DNA of 64,000 bases from contig NZ_FCOC02000021.1 of NCBI RefSeq assembly GCF_001544455.2, positions 1 to 64,000 of the forward strand, given 5' to 3'. Of this stretch, positions 53,486-61,664 are shown piece by piece. The notes below the pieces were generated by a model, which saw nothing but the letters and a program-made list of their open reading frames with translations, was not told the origin of the DNA and ran no database searches. This DNA comes from Caballeronia sordidicola (GTDB taxonomy: Bacteria; Pseudomonadota; Gammaproteobacteria; Burkholderiales; Burkholderiaceae). Within the stretch, counting starts at the first letter, position 1; every line of letters begins with the position of its first letter. A program made the position numbers and the translations under genes.

Positions 53486-54376
53486 ATGATCGTGATATTC
53501 GGCGCTTCAGGAAAAGTGGGAAGGGCAACGGCGGCTGCCTTGCGCAGCAGCGGTCAGGCTGTCCGTGCGGTGGTCAGGAACGCGCAGCAGGGTTCCGGTT
53601 TGATGCAACTGGGATGCGAAATGGCCATCGCCGATTTGCTGGACGAAGCTTCGGTGGCGAGCGCCATGCGCGGTGCCGACGCGGTTCAGATCCTCTGCCC
53701 GGTGCCCATAGCCGACGCACATCCGGCGAACACGATGCATCGCATGATCGACGTGACTGTCGCGGCCTTGCGCGCCAATCCGCCTGCGCGGGTCCTCGCG
53801 TTGTCCGACTATGGCGCGGAGCTGGAAAGCGGCACGGGCATCACCATGCTTTTTCATGCGCTCGAAATGCAACTGAAGCCGGCGGTGCAAAACCTGACGC
53901 TGTTGCGTGCCGCCGAGCATATGCAGAACTGGGCGCGGGTACTGCCGGCGGCGTTATCGACCGGGATTTTGCCTAGCCTGCATCATCCGCTGAGCAAACG
54001 CTTTCCTACCGTCGCCGCGCAAGATGTCGGCCGGGTTGCAGCCGAACTGCTGCTCGACAGCGGTCACGCCAATGCGCTGCGCACGGTCAGCGTGGAAGGC
54101 CCACAACGCGTGAGTGCGCCCGATGTCGCCCGCACCTTGAGCGAACTCAGCGGCCGCGAGATCGCGGCGCATGCGCTGCCGCGTGATGCATGGGCGCCCA
54201 CGCTGTTGCGCGCGGGCCTGAGCGCGGAGCATGCGAAGCTCATCACGGATCTTTACGACACGCACAATGCAGGTCTCATCGACGCTCAGGTGTTTGGCGA
54301 ACGGCGCTTCGGCACGACGCAGTTGTCCGAGGTGCTGGCGTCGATGCTGCCATCGAATGCAACGGCGGAGCGTTGA
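53486..54376 (+). CDS. NmrA-like NAD(P)-binding protein
   Basis: 296 residues from MIVIFGASGKVG, placed by AAAGGAG. Atypical short-chain dehydrogenase with the dinucleotide motif GASGKVG at 6-12 and 'AVRAVVRN' for the second strand. Family members are redox sensors or quinone/NADPH oxidoreductases (QorB-like). No classical Tyr-x3-Lys catalytic pair was evident. Ends as TGA directly followed by the ATG of a 44-aa ORF. Confidence 0.82.
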   Translation: MIVIFGASGKVGRATAAALRSSGQAVRAVVRNAQQGSGLMQLGCEMAIADLLDEASVASAMRGADAVQILCPVPIADAHPANTMHRMIDVTVAALRANPPARVLALSDYGAELESGTGITMLFHALEMQLKPAVQNLTLLRAAEHMQNWARVLPAALSTGILPSLHHPLSKRFPTVAAQDVGRVAAELLLDSGHANALRTVSVEGPQRVSAPDVARTLSELSGREIAAHALPRDAWAPTLLRAGLSAEHAKLITDLYDTHNAGLIDAQVFGERRFGTTQLSEVLASMLPSNATAER

Positions 54377-54511
54377 ATGCGTACGCAATCCGTGCCTGCG
54401 CGCATATCCCTCACCATTGTCTTGTTGCTTGCCGGATGGATCGGAGGCCGTGCGCTGCAACGCACGATCGACTCCATTCCCGACAGCAACGACGACTTCA
54501 TCTTCTTTTGA
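54377..54511 (+). CDS. 44-aa single-span membrane peptide
   Basis: The ATG follows the NmrA-like stop with no gap, so it is well placed for coupled translation. The product is 44 residues: a basic start (MRTQSVPAR), one hydrophobic span (about 10-25, 'ISLTIVLLLAGWIGG') and a hydrophilic end, 'IDSIPDSNDDFIFF'. It stops five bases from the convergent GDPD-family stop. Small size makes it uncertain, but the span and coupling support a real gene. Function unknown. Confidence 0.55.
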   Translation: MRTQSVPARISLTIVLLLAGWIGGRALQRTIDSIPDSNDDFIFF

Positions 54512-54516
54512 CGTTG

Positions 54517-55449
54517 TTATGGCGATGGCGTCTTTTCCATACGCATCGCGCGCGGCGAGTCAGTCATGACAGCATCGATTCCGAGCCTTGCCGCGCTTGC
54601 GTAGGCTTCGGCGGAATCCACGCCGAACGCGACGATCTTCACGTCCCCGTTTGTCTTGAAGCATTTCACGGCGGCGGGCGTCCACCATCGTGCATCCACT
54701 TTCGATACGCCTGTCCCGAGCGTGAAGCGTTCAATAACCTCGACCTGACGATGCAACTCGATGCCGACCCAGCTTCCAGCGGGCGGCGGGTTTTCGCATG
54801 CGCCTCCAAGCGATAAATCCACCAGGCGGTCGCGCGTGGCGTCGCGGGTTTCAAACACTTGCGCCTTCGGGTAGGACGCTATCAAGTGGATGGCTTCGGC
54901 ATCGGTGGAATACAGGCGCACCCGCGACCATGCATTCGAGTCGTCTAGAACGCGAGCAACGGCAGCCACGAGCGGTGCTGCCGGCGTTTGTTTCATATCC
55001 AGCATGATGGGCACATTGGAGGGCACGGCTTGCAACGCCTCGCTCAGCGTGGGAATGCGCAGCGGCTTGCCGCGATACGGGAACGTGACTTGTCCCGATG
55101 CGTCCTTCACTTCGAATGAATATCCCGCATTGAGCTTCTTAATGTCGCTTAGCGTGATGTCGTCGATACGGCCATGCCCTTCAGTCAGCGCATCAAGATC
55201 ACCCGGGCGATAAAGCACAGGAACACCATCCTTGGTCACTTGAACCGTCATCCAGAGCGCGTCGGCGCCGTTATCGAGCGCCGTACGGAATGCCTGCAAC
55301 GTGTTTTCCGGCGTGTCGCCCGTGCCGCCACGATGAGCGACTATCAAAGGCGCTGCGTTCAAGGACGTCGCGGGCAACGCCATGAGCACGCATAGCGCGG
55401 CTACATTGAAAAATCTGCAAGCGCCTGATGTCATTGTTTTGTCATCCAT
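54517..55449 (-). CDS. GDPD-family secreted protein with degenerate active site
   Basis: 310 residues; the signal peptide (about 6-32) is cut near LNA-AP (an ATG at 55434 would also serve). The GDPD barrel starts 'IVAHRGGTGDTPENTLQAF' with H39 and E48 conserved. By comparison with GlpQ, the metal motif E-x-D is replaced (W66, T68 in 'ADALWMTVQVTKDG'), and the second catalytic His of the usual 'V-x-H-D' is R81 ('VLYRPGDLD'). The later acidic 'MLDMK' has Asp in place of the usual Glu. So glycerophosphodiester hydrolysis is doubtful; a binding role or changed chemistry is possible. Confidence 0.8.
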   Translation of the reverse strand: MDDKTMTSGACRFFNVAALCVLMALPATSLNAAPLIVAHRGGTGDTPENTLQAFRTALDNGADALWMTVQVTKDGVPVLYRPGDLDALTEGHGRIDDITLSDIKKLNAGYSFEVKDASGQVTFPYRGKPLRIPTLSEALQAVPSNVPIMLDMKQTPAAPLVAAVARVLDDSNAWSRVRLYSTDAEAIHLIASYPKAQVFETRDATRDRLVDLSLGGACENPPPAGSWVGIELHRQVEVIERFTLGTGVSKVDARWWTPAAVKCFKTNGDVKIVAFGVDSAEAYASAARLGIDAVMTDSPRAMRMEKTPSP

Positions 55450-55627
55450 AACAAATATGAAAATTGAACCGGCAATACTATATCTCGCCTGCGTCGCGGT
55501 GAATGATCGAGCGCAAGGGATTAGCCGGTAATAAGCTCGCGTAGACTGCCGCCTTGCACATGCGAGCCGGTCCGGTCTCCCCGCACCGTTTCATTGAGTC
55601 GTTTCCAGAACAGCAGGCAGCATTCAG

Positions 55628-56443
55628 ATGAACGTCGGTCTTTTCACCTTGCCCATTGCACCGCTTGTTTTCCTTGTCAGCGTGGTTGTTGCACTTCTCG
55701 CCGGATGGATTTTTCGCAAAGGCCACACGGATGTGGATGGCGCGATTTTCACGAGCGTTTTCATTGCACTGATCGTGGCGCGATTGTCATTCGCGTGGCG
55801 TTATTTGCCCGCGTACAAAGACGACTTGTGGAAAATTCTCGACTACCGCGACCAGGGATTCGATTCTGTTCCGGGGCTGATGGCCGGAGCGTGCCTGGTG
55901 ATTTTTTTCGCGGCGCGTCGACGCGCGATGCGCGTGCCTTTGTTGGCGGCGGTCATTTCGGGCTCGTTCGTGTGGGGTGGCGCTACCGTTGCGATGGGCG
56001 TTGTCCGTTCATCGGGAACGATCCCGGTTGTTTCATTGCTAAACATGGAAGGCGTGCGACAGCCGCTCTCGAAAGGCAATGGCCGCCCGGTCGTGCTGAA
56101 TCTTTGGGCGACATGGTGCCCGCCGTGCCAGGCGGAAATGCCGGTTCTGGAAGAGGCGCAGAGGAATATTCGGGGTATCGAAATCGTTTTCGTGAATCAA
56201 GGCGAAACGCGGGAGGTGGTCGATGCTTATCTACACTCGCGTGGCATCGGGATTAAGAACGCGTTCCTTGATCCGCAACTTACGGTGGCGAAAGCCGTCG
56301 CCGCGAGGGCATATCCAACGACGCTGTTCTACGATGCGCAAGGCCATTTGTTATCGGCGCATCTGGGCCAGTTTTCACGCGCCACGTTCATGCAGGCCAT
56401 GGAACAGTTCTATCCGGACATTGCAGCGAGCGTTGCGCAATAA
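55628..56443 (+). CDS. membrane TlpA-family thiol:disulfide oxidoreductase
   Basis: 271 residues. Residues 1-130 hold about four membrane spans, and 145-265 form a periplasmic thioredoxin domain with the active site 'WATWCPPCQAEMP' (C164, C167) and the cis-proline in 'ARAYPTTLF'. TlpA/ResA proteins reduce disulfides outside the cytoplasm, often in cytochrome c assembly. The four-span N-terminal part is not a DsbD core and is unusual for TlpA; a carrier of electrons or an anchor is possible. No cytochrome maturation gene is adjacent. Confidence 0.83.
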   Translation: MNVGLFTLPIAPLVFLVSVVVALLAGWIFRKGHTDVDGAIFTSVFIALIVARLSFAWRYLPAYKDDLWKILDYRDQGFDSVPGLMAGACLVIFFAARRRAMRVPLLAAVISGSFVWGGATVAMGVVRSSGTIPVVSLLNMEGVRQPLSKGNGRPVVLNLWATWCPPCQAEMPVLEEAQRNIRGIEIVFVNQGETREVVDAYLHSRGIGIKNAFLDPQLTVAKAVAARAYPTTLFYDAQGHLLSAHLGQFSRATFMQAMEQFYPDIAASVAQ

Positions 56444-56482
56444 TGCCGGCGTGAAAAACGATCTTTAACCGGACTTTGACTT

Positions 56483-56956
56483 ATGACGACATCGCCAGAC
56501 CTTTCCTTAGCGCTTGACCCCGACTTCTGCAAGCTGCTTGTAAATAGCCATCTACGCGTTGTCGGCAAGCCGTTGATCGATCCGGACGAATTGCAGCAAG
56601 ATGCCGCCCGATGGCTTTATGAAAACGCGCCATTTTGCGTGGTTGCGCACAACACCGACGCGGACCCGCGCTTTGTCTACGCAAACCGCGCGGCGCAAGA
56701 ATGCTTTGAATATTCATGGAGCGAAATGACGGCGTTGCGTTCGCGTCTGTCGGCTGAGCATCCAAATCGCGACGAGCGCGACGCACTGCTGGAATCGGTG
56801 CGAACCAGGGGATATGCGAGCGGCTATCGCGGACTTCGTATAGCGAAATCGGGAAGGCGTTTCTGGATAGAGAACGTGACGGTCTGGAACCTGATCGACG
56901 ATGACGGTGTGTATCGTGGGCAGGCAGCGACGTATCGCCAGTGGAAGGATGTTTGA
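56483..56956 (+). CDS. MEKHLA domain-containing protein
   Basis: 157 residues, cytoplasmic. The region 'RWLYENAPFCVVAHNTDADPRFVYANRAAQECFEYSW' and 'LRIAKSGRRFWIENVTVWNLIDDDGVYRGQAATY' matches the PAS-like MEKHLA domain, seen in plants and bacteria and thought to bind a small ligand. Possible role in sensing; no partner identified. Convergent with ghrA-like gene across a 17-bp gap containing a tandem AGGTC repeat. Confidence 0.82.
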   Translation: MTTSPDLSLALDPDFCKLLVNSHLRVVGKPLIDPDELQQDAARWLYENAPFCVVAHNTDADPRFVYANRAAQECFEYSWSEMTALRSRLSAEHPNRDERDALLESVRTRGYASGYRGLRIAKSGRRFWIENVTVWNLIDDDGVYRGQAATYRQWKDV

Positions 56957-56960
56957 GTTC

Positions 56961-56976
56961 AGGTCAGGTCAGGTCA
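56961..56976. repeat. three tandem AGGTC units
   Basis: AGGTC three times in a row in the convergent gap. The last unit overlaps the minus-strand stop codon of the GhrA-like gene (tca at 56974-56976). Confidence 0.6.
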
Positions 56977-57918
56977 ATAACCCCGTGCACGATCGACCGA
57001 TTCGGGGATCTGGCCCGTTTCGCGGTATCGGTTGATGTTTTGCGCAATGATTGCCGATGCTGTTCTGCAATCTGTCGGCGCGGAGATATGCGGCAATACA
57101 GTGACGTCTGGATGCGCCCATTGCCAGGCATCGGGCGGCAACGGTTCCACGCTGAAGACGTCGAGGACCGCATGCTTGATATGGCCATTGTCAAGGCATG
57201 CGCGAAGGGCGTGATCGGAAATGATAGGTCCGCGCGCGAAGTTGATCAGCGACGCGCCAGATGGAACATGACCGAGCGTTTCTGCATTCAATAGATCGTT
57301 CGTGCCCGCAGTGAGCGGCAGCAGGCAGATCAGAATGTCGGCTTTCGCGAGCATTGCGGGCAATTCTGATTCACCTGCAAAACATTCCACGCCCGCAAGC
57401 GTTTTGCGCGTCCTGCTCCAGCCGCAGACATTGAAACCCGCATCAAGCAGTCGACGCGCCGCGGCCTCGCCAAGCGCGCCCAAGCCAAGCAAGGCAATTG
57501 TCTTTGCTTGCGCTCGCGTGTATTCCAGCGGCATCCATATATGCTCGCGCTGCTGCGCGGCATAGAGCGGCATGTCGCGGTGCAGGAACATGGTCCACGC
57601 GAGCACGGCTTCCGCCATGGTGTCGGCAAGCTGCGGATCGACCAGCCTGACGATCTTCAGGTCCGTATCCGCGAGATCGGTCACCAGCCGCTCGACACCG
57701 GCCCATACGCTGTGCACCCACGCAAGACGCGGCAGTTGCCGGATGTCCTCGGGCAGCGGGTTGATGACAATCGCAAAGGTGCTTTCGGCTTTTGCCGCCG
57801 TGTCGAGTTCATTCAGCGGGACAATCCGTTCTCCCGGCATTTCGCGTTGCAACGCGGCGAGCCACTCGCGGGCAAACCGGTAATCCGGATTGACGACAAA
57901 AGGAATGGGTGCGTTCAC
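56974..57918 (-). CDS. glyoxylate/hydroxypyruvate reductase, GhrA-like
   Basis: 314 residues of the D-2-hydroxyacid dehydrogenase family. NAD(P) motif 'IALLGLGALGEAAARRLLDAGFNV' (G-x-G-x2-G), substrate residue in 'INFARGPIIS' and catalytic 'DVFSVEPLPPDAWQWAHPDVTVLPHISA' (E and H). GhrA enzymes reduce glyoxylate to glycolate and hydroxypyruvate to glycerate with NADPH. It overlaps the VOC gene by four bases. Divergent LysR at 58428 is the likely regulator of the pair. Confidence 0.86.
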   Translation of the reverse strand: MNAPIPFVVNPDYRFAREWLAALQREMPGERIVPLNELDTAAKAESTFAIVINPLPEDIRQLPRLAWVHSVWAGVERLVTDLADTDLKIVRLVDPQLADTMAEAVLAWTMFLHRDMPLYAAQQREHIWMPLEYTRAQAKTIALLGLGALGEAAARRLLDAGFNVCGWSRTRKTLAGVECFAGESELPAMLAKADILICLLPLTAGTNDLLNAETLGHVPSGASLINFARGPIISDHALRACLDNGHIKHAVLDVFSVEPLPPDAWQWAHPDVTVLPHISAPTDCRTASAIIAQNINRYRETGQIPESVDRARGY

Positions 57919-58328
57919 TTCGCGTAGACCTTGTCGAGTTGCGCGAAGCCTTTTATTTCGATGGGGTTGCCGCTTGGATCGCGAAAAAACATGGTGGCTT
58001 GTTCGCCCGGTTCGCCTGCAAAACGCAAACTCGGTGGAATCACGAAGTCGATATTTGCGTCGACAAGACGACCCGCCAGCGAGCGCCAGTCGACCATGTC
58101 CATTACCAGGCCGAGATGAGGCATGGGCACCCAGTGTTCTCCGACCTTGCCCGTGTTGGTCACCGGGAAAGGCTCGCCAAGATGCAGCGAAATCTGATGG
58201 CCGAAAAAGTCGAAATCTACCCAGGTGCCGGTGCTGCGTCCTTCTTCGCAGCCGAGGAGGGCGCCATAGAACGCGCGCGCTTCATCGAGATTCGTTACGT
58301 GATAGGCGAGATGGAAAGCGGTTTGCAT
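57915..58328 (-). CDS. VOC-superfamily protein (glyoxalase/dioxygenase fold)
   Basis: 137 residues, two beta-alpha-beta3 modules. 'AFHLAYHVTNLDEARAFYGALLG' gives the first metal histidine region, and 'FFRDPSGNPIEIKGF' gives the second with the metal glutamate. Related to lactoylglutathione lyases and small-molecule modifying enzymes. It is first of a two-gene operon with the GhrA-like reductase, so both may act on one hydroxy- or keto-acid. Substrate not evident. Confidence 0.85.
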   Translation of the reverse strand: MQTAFHLAYHVTNLDEARAFYGALLGCEEGRSTGTWVDFDFFGHQISLHLGEPFPVTNTGKVGEHWVPMPHLGLVMDMVDWRSLAGRLVDANIDFVIPPSLRFAGEPGEQATMFFRDPSGNPIEIKGFAQLDKVYAK

Positions 58329-58375
58329 GGGCGCTGTTTACATGACGGAACGAGAACGATGGAAAGCCTAGCATC

Positions 58376-58395
58376 GCTATTTCGAAAGAGATAGC
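58376..58395. promoter_or_regulatory. LysR-type dyad in the VOC/LysR spacer
   Basis: GCTAT (58376-58380) and ATAGC (58391-58395) form an inverted repeat with a ten-base centre, TTCGAAAGAG, in the 99-bp divergent spacer. The size and T-N11-A form suit a LysR regulator site. Confidence 0.5.
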
Positions 58396-58427
58396 ATGGA
58401 TTATTTTCATCAACCAAAGGATTTCTT

Positions 58428-59297
58428 TTGGAGACGCGATATCTGAAGAGCTTGATTGCGGTCGTCGACTGTGGCTCTATAGCCGACGCGGCACGCACCG
58501 AGCACCTGACGGCCGCGGCAATCGGGCAGCGAATCCAGGCACTCGAACGGGAGCTTGGAATCGCGTTGCTGTCGCGCGATGGCTACACGGCGCGGCCCAC
58601 GCAGGCATGCGTTGCGCTGATGCCGCGCGCGCGCCGCCTGGTGCGGGAAGCCACGCTGCTTCCCGGCGACGCCGACCTCGACGGCCTGAGCGGGCTCCTG
58701 CGCGTGGGCGCCATCTCGACGGCGCTGACAGGCATGCTTCCCGGCCCGTTGCGCGCGTTGACCCAGCGCGCGCCGCAAGCCCGGCCCGTGATCGTGCCGG
58801 GCACCTCGCGTGCCTTGTTTCAGGCGTTGCAGGCGGGCGATCTGGATGCGGCCATTGTTGTCATGCCGCCATTCGCGCTCCCCAAAACGATTCAATGCGT
58901 CCTTCTGCGGCGCGAGCCGCTGGTGTTCATCGCCGATGCAAAAGCCCGCACAAGCGTGGCTTCGCTGCTGCAGCGCCGCCCATATATTCGCTACGATCCC
59001 GACGCATGGGGCGGCCGCTACGCCGCAAAATATCTCGCGGATAGCGCCCTTGAACCCACGGTCATGTGCGATCTGGACGCGCTCGAAGCAATCGCGCTGC
59101 TTGTGTCGGACGGCGTGGGCGTGAGCCTCGTGCCGCGCTGGGCGGGCATCGAGCGTTTTGCCGGCGATTGCAGGGTGACGCAGATTCCGGGCGGCGCGTA
59201 CGAGCGCGAGATCGTATTGCTGGCTAGCGCGGAACCCGACCGGCCAAACCTGCTGTCGATTCTCGCGGAGGCGCTTCAGCCCCCCTTGAAGCGATAG
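58428..59297 (+). CDS. LysR-family transcriptional regulator (TTG start)
   Basis: 289 residues starting at TTG with AAAGGA eight bases upstream, giving METRYLKSLIAVVDCGSIAD, a normal LysR N-terminus. Helix-turn-helix at about 15-45 ('SIADAARTEHLTAAAIGQRIQALEREL'), effector domain from about 85. Divergent from the VOC/GhrA pair and upstream of a binding protein and porin. A dyad in the spacer is a candidate site. Effector unknown. Confidence 0.86.
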   Translation: METRYLKSLIAVVDCGSIADAARTEHLTAAAIGQRIQALERELGIALLSRDGYTARPTQACVALMPRARRLVREATLLPGDADLDGLSGLLRVGAISTALTGMLPGPLRALTQRAPQARPVIVPGTSRALFQALQAGDLDAAIVVMPPFALPKTIQCVLLRREPLVFIADAKARTSVASLLQRRPYIRYDPDAWGGRYAAKYLADSALEPTVMCDLDALEAIALLVSDGVGVSLVPRWAGIERFAGDCRVTQIPGGAYEREIVLLASAEPDRPNLLSILAEALQPPLKR

Positions 59298-59428
59298 CAC
59301 GAGCGATTGTCTTCATCGGCACGGTCCGGTCATGTACCTGATGCTATAAAAATACAATCGGTGTAGGCAGGCGGATAATAAAAAACGCCTGAATCATGTT
59401 GTTCTACGAACGAATGCGAAGTTGGCGC

Positions 59429-59457
59429 TTGACGCGTACTTTTTGCTTTTGTATAAA
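59429..59457 (+). promoter_or_regulatory. consensus-like sigma70 promoter
   Basis: TTGACG at 59429-59434, a 17-bp spacer and TATAAA at 59452-59457, 50 bases before the binding-protein ATG. One of the best housekeeping promoters in the window. Confidence 0.7.
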
Positions 59458-59507
59458 TTTGTACAAATAGAGCAAAACGTTATTTTCCCTTCTCATCTGG
59501 AACTGCC

Positions 59508-60329
59508 ATGAAATCAAGCACTGCACTACGCGCGCTGTTCGCCACGGCGGCTGTCTCGTTTGCCCTTGTCTCGCCGGCGCGCGCGGCGGCGCCCGTGAAA
59601 ACCATTGAAAGTGGACATCTCACCTACGGTGTCGCGGCGACGTTCGCACCGTTCGAGTTCACCGAGAACGGCACGCTGACGGGCTTCGACATTGACCTGA
59701 TCAACGCCGTCGCCAAGCAGATGCAACTCGCGCCCGCACCGCAGAACATGCAGTTCAGCGGCCTGATCCCGGCGCTGCAGGGCGGCCGTATCGACATCAT
59801 CAATTCCGCGATGTACATCACGCCCGCGCGCAGTGGACAGGTGGATTTCGTGCCGTATATGCGGCTTGGCGACCGGATCATCGTGCAGGCGTCGAACCCG
59901 GCGAAGATCACCGGCCGCGACGACTCGATCTGCGGAAAGAACATTGCCGTGACGCTCGGCGGTATCGAGGAAACCTATGCGCGCGCCGACGTTCAACGCT
60001 GTGTCGCCGCCGGCAAGCCCGCACCCAACGTCATGACGCTGCCCACCGCGCAGAACTCGGTGTTGAGCCTGAACCAGGGGCGCGCGGACGCCATCTACAA
60101 CTCCACACCGGGTACGGTGAAGCTGCTTGCCGAGGTGCCGAACACGTATCTGGCAGTCGGGCCCGAATTCGAGCAGACAACCACAATTGGGTTTGCCGTG
60201 CCAAAGGGCAGCGCCGGCATGGCCGCCGCGCTCAAGGATGCGTTGGCAAAGGTCGTCGCCGACGGAACCTACAAGCAACTGATCGATAAGTGGAAGCTGC
60301 CGCAGTCGGTCTCGATTTTCAACAACTAG
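59508..60329 (+). CDS. ABC transporter substrate-binding protein, amino-acid type
   Basis: 273 residues. Signal peptide (cut near ARA-AAP). SBP family 3: 'HLTYGVAATFAPFEFTENGTLTGFDIDLINAVAKQM', 'GRIDIINSAMYITPAR' and 'AVTLGGIEETYARAD'; two cysteines may form a disulfide. It binds a polar amino acid or related compound in the periplasm. No permease or ATPase gene is adjacent, so it must use components elsewhere or serve as a sensor. A strong promoter precedes it; a hairpin then a porin follow. Confidence 0.87.
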   Translation: MKSSTALRALFATAAVSFALVSPARAAAPVKTIESGHLTYGVAATFAPFEFTENGTLTGFDIDLINAVAKQMQLAPAPQNMQFSGLIPALQGGRIDIINSAMYITPARSGQVDFVPYMRLGDRIIVQASNPAKITGRDDSICGKNIAVTLGGIEETYARADVQRCVAAGKPAPNVMTLPTAQNSVLSLNQGRADAIYNSTPGTVKLLAEVPNTYLAVGPEFEQTTTIGFAVPKGSAGMAAALKDALAKVVADGTYKQLIDKWKLPQSVSIFNN

Positions 60330-60380
60330 CGCATCACTTCAAACGGCCCATGTGAACAGGGCGCGCCGCGCCTGACAGGC

Positions 60381-60402
60381 GGCGTGCGGGTGAGCGCACG
60401 CC
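60381..60402 (+). terminator. GC-rich stem-loop between binding-protein and porin genes
   Basis: GGCGTGCG / CGCACGCC with a GGTGAG loop, 51 bases after the binding-protein stop. No T run follows, so partial termination or mRNA protection is more likely than full stop. Confidence 0.45.
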
Positions 60403-60476
60403 TGCCGCGTCATCGTAAGGCATCCTGATTATCAAGCCGTACCACACGCAGATTAAAAATCCATAAAAGGCAAACG

Positions 60477-61631
60477 ATGAAACGAGCTGCATCAATCAGC
60501 ATGGCGGCTGCACTGGTCAGCCTCTCGGCCAGCGCGCAGGCGCAAAGCAGTGTGACGTTGTACGGCATCGTGGACGCCGGCCTCAGTTATATAAAGACCA
60601 GCACAGGAAACCGGTACAGCCTGTTGAGCGGCGGACTATCGGGAAACCGCTGGGGATTGAAAGGCAGCGAGGATCTCGGCGGCGGGCTTCGCGCGATTTT
60701 CCAGCTTGAGTCAGGCTTTGCAATCGGTACAGGGAAACTGGCGCAAGGTGGCCGTGAATTTGGCCGGCAAGCTTTCGTCGGGCTCGCGAGTGACCGCTGG
60801 GGAACGGTCGAACTGGGGCGCATGTACGATCCCGTCGTGGATCTCGTGCAGCCGCTGACAGCCGACGGCACGCTCGGCAGCGTGCCGTTCGCCACGCCGG
60901 GCGACGTGGACAACAATGACTTCAGCGCGCGCGTATCGAATGCAGTGAAATATTTGAGTCCAATCTATTCAGGACTGCAATTCGAAGCATTGTATGCATT
61001 CGGCGGCGTTGCTGGATCGACGGGACAGGGATATACCTATAGCGGCGCGGTTTCCTATAGCAACGGGCCGTTGAAACTCGCCGCGGGTTATATGCAAGCT
61101 ACCAATGCCAACGCGGCCACCGGCAAGCGGACCGCATGGACCAGCGGTTCCACCGACGCGCTGTTCGAAGGCGGCTCCATCAACGCCGCTTACCAGAGCG
61201 CGCATGTGCTCGGCATTGCTCAGGCCGCTGCGCAATATCAACTCGGCGCGTTCACGCTCGGCGCGGGCTACAGCAATGCACGCTACACCAGCGACGGAGA
61301 GTCCACTTTCGGCACCACGGAACGCTTCAACACCGGCCGCGTGTATGGATTTTATCGGGCCACGCCAAGCTTGCGTTTCGGTCTCGGCTATATCCTGACG
61401 GCGGCCAGCGGCGACACGTCCGCGCGCTACAACGTGGTGAGCGCGGGCAGCTTCTACCAGTTGTCCAAGCGCACGGACGTCTATCTGACCGGCGCGTTCC
61501 AGCACGCGTCCGGCACCCAGCGCACCACGTCTGGCGGAACGCAACGGGCGCTGGCAACCATTTCGTCGTATGGCATCGACGGCACCGGCACGCAGGAAAT
61601 CGTCACCGTTGGCCTGCGGCACCGGTTTTGA
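60477..61631 (+). CDS. Gram-negative porin (general trimeric porin family)
   Basis: 384 residues; AAAAGG lies before the ATG at 60477. Signal peptide cut at AQA-QSS, mature start 'QSSVTLYGIVDAGLSY', porin motifs 'RWGLKGSEDLGGGLRAIFQLESGF' and 'GREFGRQAFVGLASDRWGTVELGRMYD', terminal phenylalanine in 'TVGLRHRF'. Outer-membrane channel. Paralogue of the porin at 14.1-15.3 kb. It lies between a periplasmic binding protein and a dehydratase, so it may supply their substrate. Confidence 0.92.
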   Translation: MKRAASISMAAALVSLSASAQAQSSVTLYGIVDAGLSYIKTSTGNRYSLLSGGLSGNRWGLKGSEDLGGGLRAIFQLESGFAIGTGKLAQGGREFGRQAFVGLASDRWGTVELGRMYDPVVDLVQPLTADGTLGSVPFATPGDVDNNDFSARVSNAVKYLSPIYSGLQFEALYAFGGVAGSTGQGYTYSGAVSYSNGPLKLAAGYMQATNANAATGKRTAWTSGSTDALFEGGSINAAYQSAHVLGIAQAAAQYQLGAFTLGAGYSNARYTSDGESTFGTTERFNTGRVYGFYRATPSLRFGLGYILTAASGDTSARYNVVSAGSFYQLSKRTDVYLTGAFQHASGTQRTTSGGTQRALATISSYGIDGTGTQEIVTVGLRHRF

Positions 61632-61664
61632 ATCGGCCTGAATCGATATAACGAGGTAATCAGC

